In this document: positions 59,385 through 64,000 of the stretch, one piece after another
How the letters are laid out: each line of letters begins with the position of its first letter
Numbering within the stretch: position 1 is the first letter of the stretch
Assembly: GCA_963969495.1 (NCBI GenBank)
Contig: OZ018326.1
Span: 3,553,444-3,617,443 of the forward strand
Direction of reading: 5' to 3'
Length of the DNA: 64,000 nucleotides
Source: Ceratothoa steindachneri
Taxonomy: Eukaryota; Arthropoda; Malacostraca; Isopoda; Cymothoidae
Notes under the pieces: model-generated
The model's input: only the letters and a program-made list of their open reading frames with translations
Told to the model about the DNA's origin: nothing
The model's database searches: none
Made by a program: the position numbers and the translations under genes

Positions 59385-60115
59385 TTTCTCTTGAACAGCA
59401 ACGTAATCTTTTACTATGTGAGAACAGGTCCTGCCTAAAGGCTGCACAATCGCAACGTCGTATAAGCTAGGCATTTGGGTAAGATACACTATTTCGTCGT
59501 ACAGCCTACAATTGGTTTACGAAGGTTAAGCATGGCCATTTCGATCTTCTAGTAGAGCGAAGAAGTGGTTGAACCTTACTTACTGACAATGAATCGTATG
59601 TGCGCCTGTGTCAAAGCTGATCCACATCTGATAGCATGCGACCTGGCTGAAAATATTAGCTTCAGCCATACAGCCATTTCGCATCTTTTAGAGAAAATGG
59701 AAAAAGTATGCAAAGTGGAAGTATAGATTCCAGTAAACTGACCGACTCCATCCGTCAGGGTCACATAGACACCTGCATCACACTACTGTCCATGAAACGT
59801 CATTTTGATTGACTGAACAAAGTGCTGACTGCAGATGAGAAGTGGTGTCGACACTCAAACATGGCAAGCAAAAGAAGCTGGACAGACACGGTGCACTTGC
59901 ACTAATTCAGGTAAAGGCCAAACTACATCAAAAGAAGCTTATGGTTTGTCTCTGGTTGGAAAAGAAGGTGGTGTATATACTGAGAAATGTCAAAACGTTT
60001 CCTTCTGGGGATCAATCAGTAAGAGATGTATCAAGAGGAGGAGGATCATCCGAGTTCGATGTAGATATTTTAAGAAAACTGGCGCAATGTAAAATTATAC
60101 TTTTAAGAAACTAGT
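59385..60115 (+). pseudogene. Mariner transposase relic 2
   Basis: Plus strand: AYNWFTKVKHGHFDLLVERR, a G-stop-T-L-L-T-D-N-E segment (the mariner W-F-x-x-F-x-x-G-D-F-D-L-x-D-x-x-R-S-G-R-P region, about 59,510-59,590). A damaged middle follows. Then KVLTADEKWCRHSNMASKRS (about 59,820-59,880) holds the first catalytic Asp of the G-D-E-K/T-W box; then LWFVSGWKRRW (the V-x-W-x-W-x-G-V region) near 59,940. Multiple frameshifts and stops are present. The 3' terminal repeat was not found. Confidence 0.77.
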
Positions 60116-60119
60116 TTGG

Positions 60120-61185
60120 CAACTAAAGTAAACTCTGAGGAATATATTCCGTGAGGTATAAAATATTTAAGAGGGAAAAGGGAGTTCTTAGAAACTGAGA
60201 AATAATGGAAGGCTATTTTAAACGCTATATGAAGGTTAAAATATTATTTTTATTTGAAGCTCTGTCATAAAACTCTCTTCGCTCTCAGAACCACGACGCT
60301 CATCAAATGAGCAAACAGCTTCAACTCCCCCCAAACGGTTAATTAAAAATTTCTTTGGAATTACAAAGTTAGGTTTTTATCTAGTGAGAGAAAAATCCTT
60401 TTCGAGTAGTAAAGGACATGCGCCTTTTCTTTACAAGAAATGAAAATCACATGACACGTATAGTCAATAGCACAAGGAAAGGGAAACTAGTATAAGAACA
60501 CGGTAAAACTCTATGGAACATATGGACCCAATAGCTACATCCAGTGTATATCACATGCCATGGGATATTCACTTAATATATATATATATTAAAAAATAGT
60601 TACATAGATACAGGGAGCCAGCAAGGACTACTTAGTTCACTCAATGGGCAGTGGCATTCTATATTAATATGCCAGTAGTCCTACTTTGCACATTGTAGCC
60701 GCAATGCTCACTCATACGACATTTAATCCGCAACAGGGCTCCTTATTTAAATAATATCATCATTCGTAAAATAATACTCTGTTCTCCATTGTTCAAATTT
60801 AACGCTGAAATTGTAACACAGAAACCTCACTTACATCTGCGTGATATATAATATATGTATTTTAAACGTCCAAAGAAATCAAAACTGGTAACGCAACCCG
60901 GGTTGAGGATGGTAGCTCTGGCGGTGAGCATCGTGGGCATTTTAGCGAAGAGCGATTAATGACACAGGTTCAAATTCATCTCCTTTATTCATTTTCTTAT
61001 AACGGTTAAAATAGTATGCACCTATTCTTTATGTTGCTGTATCTCTCATTTTCTCTCAACTTCTCTCTCTCTATTATACACCTCTTCTACCTATCCTCTC
61101 TACTCTTACACATTTTCTACCTTTATTCATCGTTGATCGTTGATATATATATAATAAACTAGTGAGCTTCTTCCAAATCAGAGTT
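60120..61185. other. No gene recognised
   Basis: AT-rich; a short TA run lies at about 60,578-60,590. Confidence 0.4.
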
Positions 61186-61190
61186 TCAAT

Positions 61191-61279
61191 AGGAAGGTGA
61201 AAACCAGACACGCTATTGCTAAAAGCAACTTTATTTGTCTTGGGGTGAACGTTTCGAGGGCCTAGCTTCATCATCAGAA
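61191..61279 (-). repeat. 3' module, inverted partner of 63,339
   Basis: The minus strand reads CTGATGATGAAGCTAGG, CCTCGAAACGTTCACCCC, GACAAATAAAGTTGC, AGCAATAGCGTGTCTGG and TTCACCTTC. It is nearly the same as 63,339-63,427 but in opposite orientation. A short TA run (61,142-61,153) follows about 40 bp beyond. Confidence 0.85.
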
Positions 61280-61539
61280 CTATGAAACAAAGATAGTAGA
61301 GGGCTAAAATTTCGAGTTTCCATAAAATACAAAAATTGAATAGGGCAATTTAGGATAAGCTGCTTAATACAAAAATACAAATTTCAATAAGTCATGATAC
61401 AATATAAAGATTCGATGCAGTTTGGTATACATTTAAATTAGGTGTGAGTGTCGTAGAATAGGCTCCCGACGATATACCATATATAACTACTCGTTAAGGA
61501 AATTTTCTATATTTCGAGTGCGTGGTAATCGGTAATCTG

Positions 61540-62560
61540 ATTGACCGAGGTTAGTTCAAAAAGGAGGGGGGGGGGCTGGAGAGGCTTATTTTTTTTCAAT
61601 ATGTCTAATAAGTTGAACGGCGCTCAAGGATAAATAATATGGCTACCATTAATAAAATAGAGTTTTATTAATTAAACTACCAACAACACACACAAAAAAT
61701 GTTTACTCAAACGGGGATTAAAAAATGGGAGAAACGCGTGAATGAAAAGGGTCTTGGGAGTATCTGACTAATCTGAGGATTAAGATTTGGAGAGATTTAA
61801 AACGCTAACAAACAAAAAAAAGGGTGATGAATGGTTCGATAAACCATATAAAGCACAGGTTTGCGTTGAAAAAAGGTTAAATGATTAAAGGTAATGCTCA
61901 GCTTACGTAATTACAAAGTTATAGTGCAGAAGAAGACGATGCGAAGGAATCTTCGGTCCAACTGGGGATTTCCGACATAAGGGTTCTTCGGGGGGTTGTC
62001 CTTAATAAGTGGGAAGGACTGTCTTCGAGGAGTGAAAGCGAAGAGGGGCTCGGAAGTACGAGTGATCCTTGTGAGAGCAAATCGGAGATGTTCTAGATGA
62101 ATACTGGAGGTTATTGTTGAAACCAAGCGTTCTCTTGAAGAACGTTATAAAAGGGGGAATTAAATTATCCGGGAGTGATGTCTTTGGAACGAGAACCGTT
62201 TCTTTACAAACTGCCTTGAAAAACAATGGCTGTTCTATCGTTGTTCTCTTTTTGAACAACGGGGAGGGAGGTGGGGGTGGGGGGGGGGGTGAAGAACCAT
62301 TTCTTGTCAAACGGGCTCAAAGAAAAATGGCTGTTCTAACGTTGTTGTCTTTCTTAACAGCACGGGAGCCTTGTTGACTTGTCGTCTCGAGGGCATGAAC
62401 CTTGGCACTCAAGGGATATTGTCCTCATCTGGACAATAAGGGGTTTCTTGGCAGAGTTCCTAGGAGCACAAGGGAGACCGGATCGGCTTGATGCCTCACG
62501 ATGATAATCTAGATCTGATCTGCTTCAATTGAGAAAACCTATGATATAAATAGCCGTAGC
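61540..62560 (-). repeat. LTR-like block with G runs, minus strand
   Basis: On the minus strand, CTATTTATATCATAGG (about 62,550) is TATA-like and TTAATAAAACTC (about 61,672) carries AATAAA. Composition and layout resemble the block at 55,780-56,470. There is a run of about 10 G at 61,566 and a G-rich stretch at 62,261-62,290. Short open frames are not coding. Confidence 0.35.
62196..62363. repeat. Partial tandem duplication, ~101-bp offset, around a G-rich tract
   Basis: TTTCTT(T/G)(A/T)CAAAC..G..., AATGGCTGTTCTA(T/A)CGTTGTT and TTTCTTAACA-like segments recur at 62,199-62,262 and 62,300-62,363. The spacer holds the G-rich tract 62,261-62,290. Confidence 0.75.
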
Positions 62561-62564
62561 CATC

Positions 62565-63335
62565 ACCATGGCGTAGGGGACAATTGAGTGGGGGACTTCG
62601 AGAGAATGTCCCGGTGGCGCCTGGGAAAATATCTTATCTACCCATAAGCCTAATTCAATCTGGCGAGATCGAGGTATGGAGGCGAAACGGGGGAGTGAAC
62701 CTCCTTGATTAAACATTGGCTATGATGGGTGATAACGCGCTTTTGCTTTCTCTCGCAGGATACACGTGGGTAAGCATGTGTTTTAACATGTGATAGAGGC
62801 TGAATTAAAGCGGCCTCAGACCGTTCTATCACAGTGAGTTTTATAATGCAAAGGGATTCTAATATTCGTAGTTTGTTAGGATTGGGGATATGACAAAGTA
62901 TTGCAAAATTATCCATATTAATTTGAGACTTGCATACTTAGATGTGATCTCGTATAGGAGAGGGTTCTGGTTTGTTTCGAATCAACCCAGTGCGGGTCGA
63001 TCCTCCTCGATGCTACTCGATGCGACAATGGATTGATTTCATGGTCGAACTAATATAAGATGAATCACAAGATTTACAACTATATTAATAAATTACAGAG
63101 GAGCGGCAAGGGAATTGAATTCGGTCCTTAGAGCTTAAATAAGATCAAATATTGTGCCCATTTTTTAACATGAATTTTGGGTCGAGATATGGATAGAATG
63201 TATTTAAGAATCTTTTTAATTTCCTTTACAATTCGTTTGATTTTTTACCAACGTATCACCGACTAAAGAAAATGGATAATTTCTTTTAGTATTTTATGTA
63301 AACTAGAAATTTTAAACCTATACTATCTCAGTTTC
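62565..63335. other. No gene recognised
   Basis: Mixed composition; open frames on the minus strand (62,716-62,525, 62,916-62,650) have no motif. Confidence 0.35.
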
Positions 63336-63338
63336 TTA

Positions 63339-63427
63339 TGCCGATGATGAGGCTAGGACCTCGAAACGTTCAACCCCAGACAAATAAAGATGCTTTTATC
63401 GATAGCGTGCTTGGTTTTTACCTTCAC
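63339..63427 (+). repeat. 3' module running into (TA)n
   Basis: The plus strand reads GCCGATGATGAGGCTAGG, ACCTCGAAACGTTCAACCCC, GACAAATAAAGATGC, GATAGCGTGCTTGG and TTTTTACCTTCACA, then (TA)n. It is the inverted partner of 61,191-61,279. Confidence 0.85.

Positions 63428-64000
<573 letters not shown>

Overview
This window looks like non-coding, repeat-dominated DNA of an invertebrate animal, most likely an arthropod. That placement is an inference from the mix of element families: Penelope-like elements (PLEs), a CR1-like LINE, Jockey-like LINEs, Ty3/gypsy elements, two piggyBac transposases, hAT, PIF/Harbinger, mariner, Tc1 and a Polinton-type DNA polymerase. The sequence is AT-rich and carries many long (TA)n tracts, some continuing into (GA)n or (GT)n. 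I recognise no host gene, no rRNA, no intact tRNA, no CRISPR array and nothing bacterial. Almost every recognisable reading frame is a transposable-element relic with stops or frameshifts.

Layout. 0-2.4 kb: two PLE fragments head to head, beside a tRNA-like promoter pair on the minus strand. 3.1-3.6 kb: a GC-rich block with a TATA box, perhaps a solo LTR. 4.0-4.6 kb: a PLE endonuclease fragment. 4.65-6.8 kb: a piggyBac relic with an alanine-rich trinucleotide repeat. 7.5-14.0 kb: a degenerate Jockey-like LINE followed by a shorter, internally deleted sibling. 14.6-15.2 kb: a fragment of a repetitive protein. 16.2-23.6 kb: a minus-strand gypsy element with both LTRs, interrupted by a nearly full-length CR1-like LINE (the best-preserved element here). 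24.6-27.1 kb: Harbinger relic, G-run-rich block, Polinton polymerase fragment. 27.5-27.9 kb: a small mariner-type MITE inside a (TA)n tract. 28-34.7 kb: AT-rich with no gene seen. 34.7-36.8 kb: a second piggyBac relic, with a plausible intron. 39.8-44.2 kb: PLE RT, a gag-only gypsy element with a second LTR lacking U3, then a mariner. 46.2-48.3 kb: hAT. 48.3-52.3 kb: third LINE. 56.7-60.1 kb: Tc1 and mariner relics. 61-63.6 kb: an inverted pair of a retroelement-like 3' module around an LTR-like block.

The features do not form a pathway. The window records successive insertions. Its most notable regularities are: (i) a recurrent short 3' module (GAAGATGA or GATGATG box, often a CGAAAC-type box, AATAAA) that runs into (TA)n at several loci; (ii) the CR1-in-gypsy nest; (iii) the U3-less second LTR of the gag-only gypsy element; and (iv) the in-frame intron of the second piggyBac copy. 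All family names come from reading translated motifs by eye; no database search was possible.
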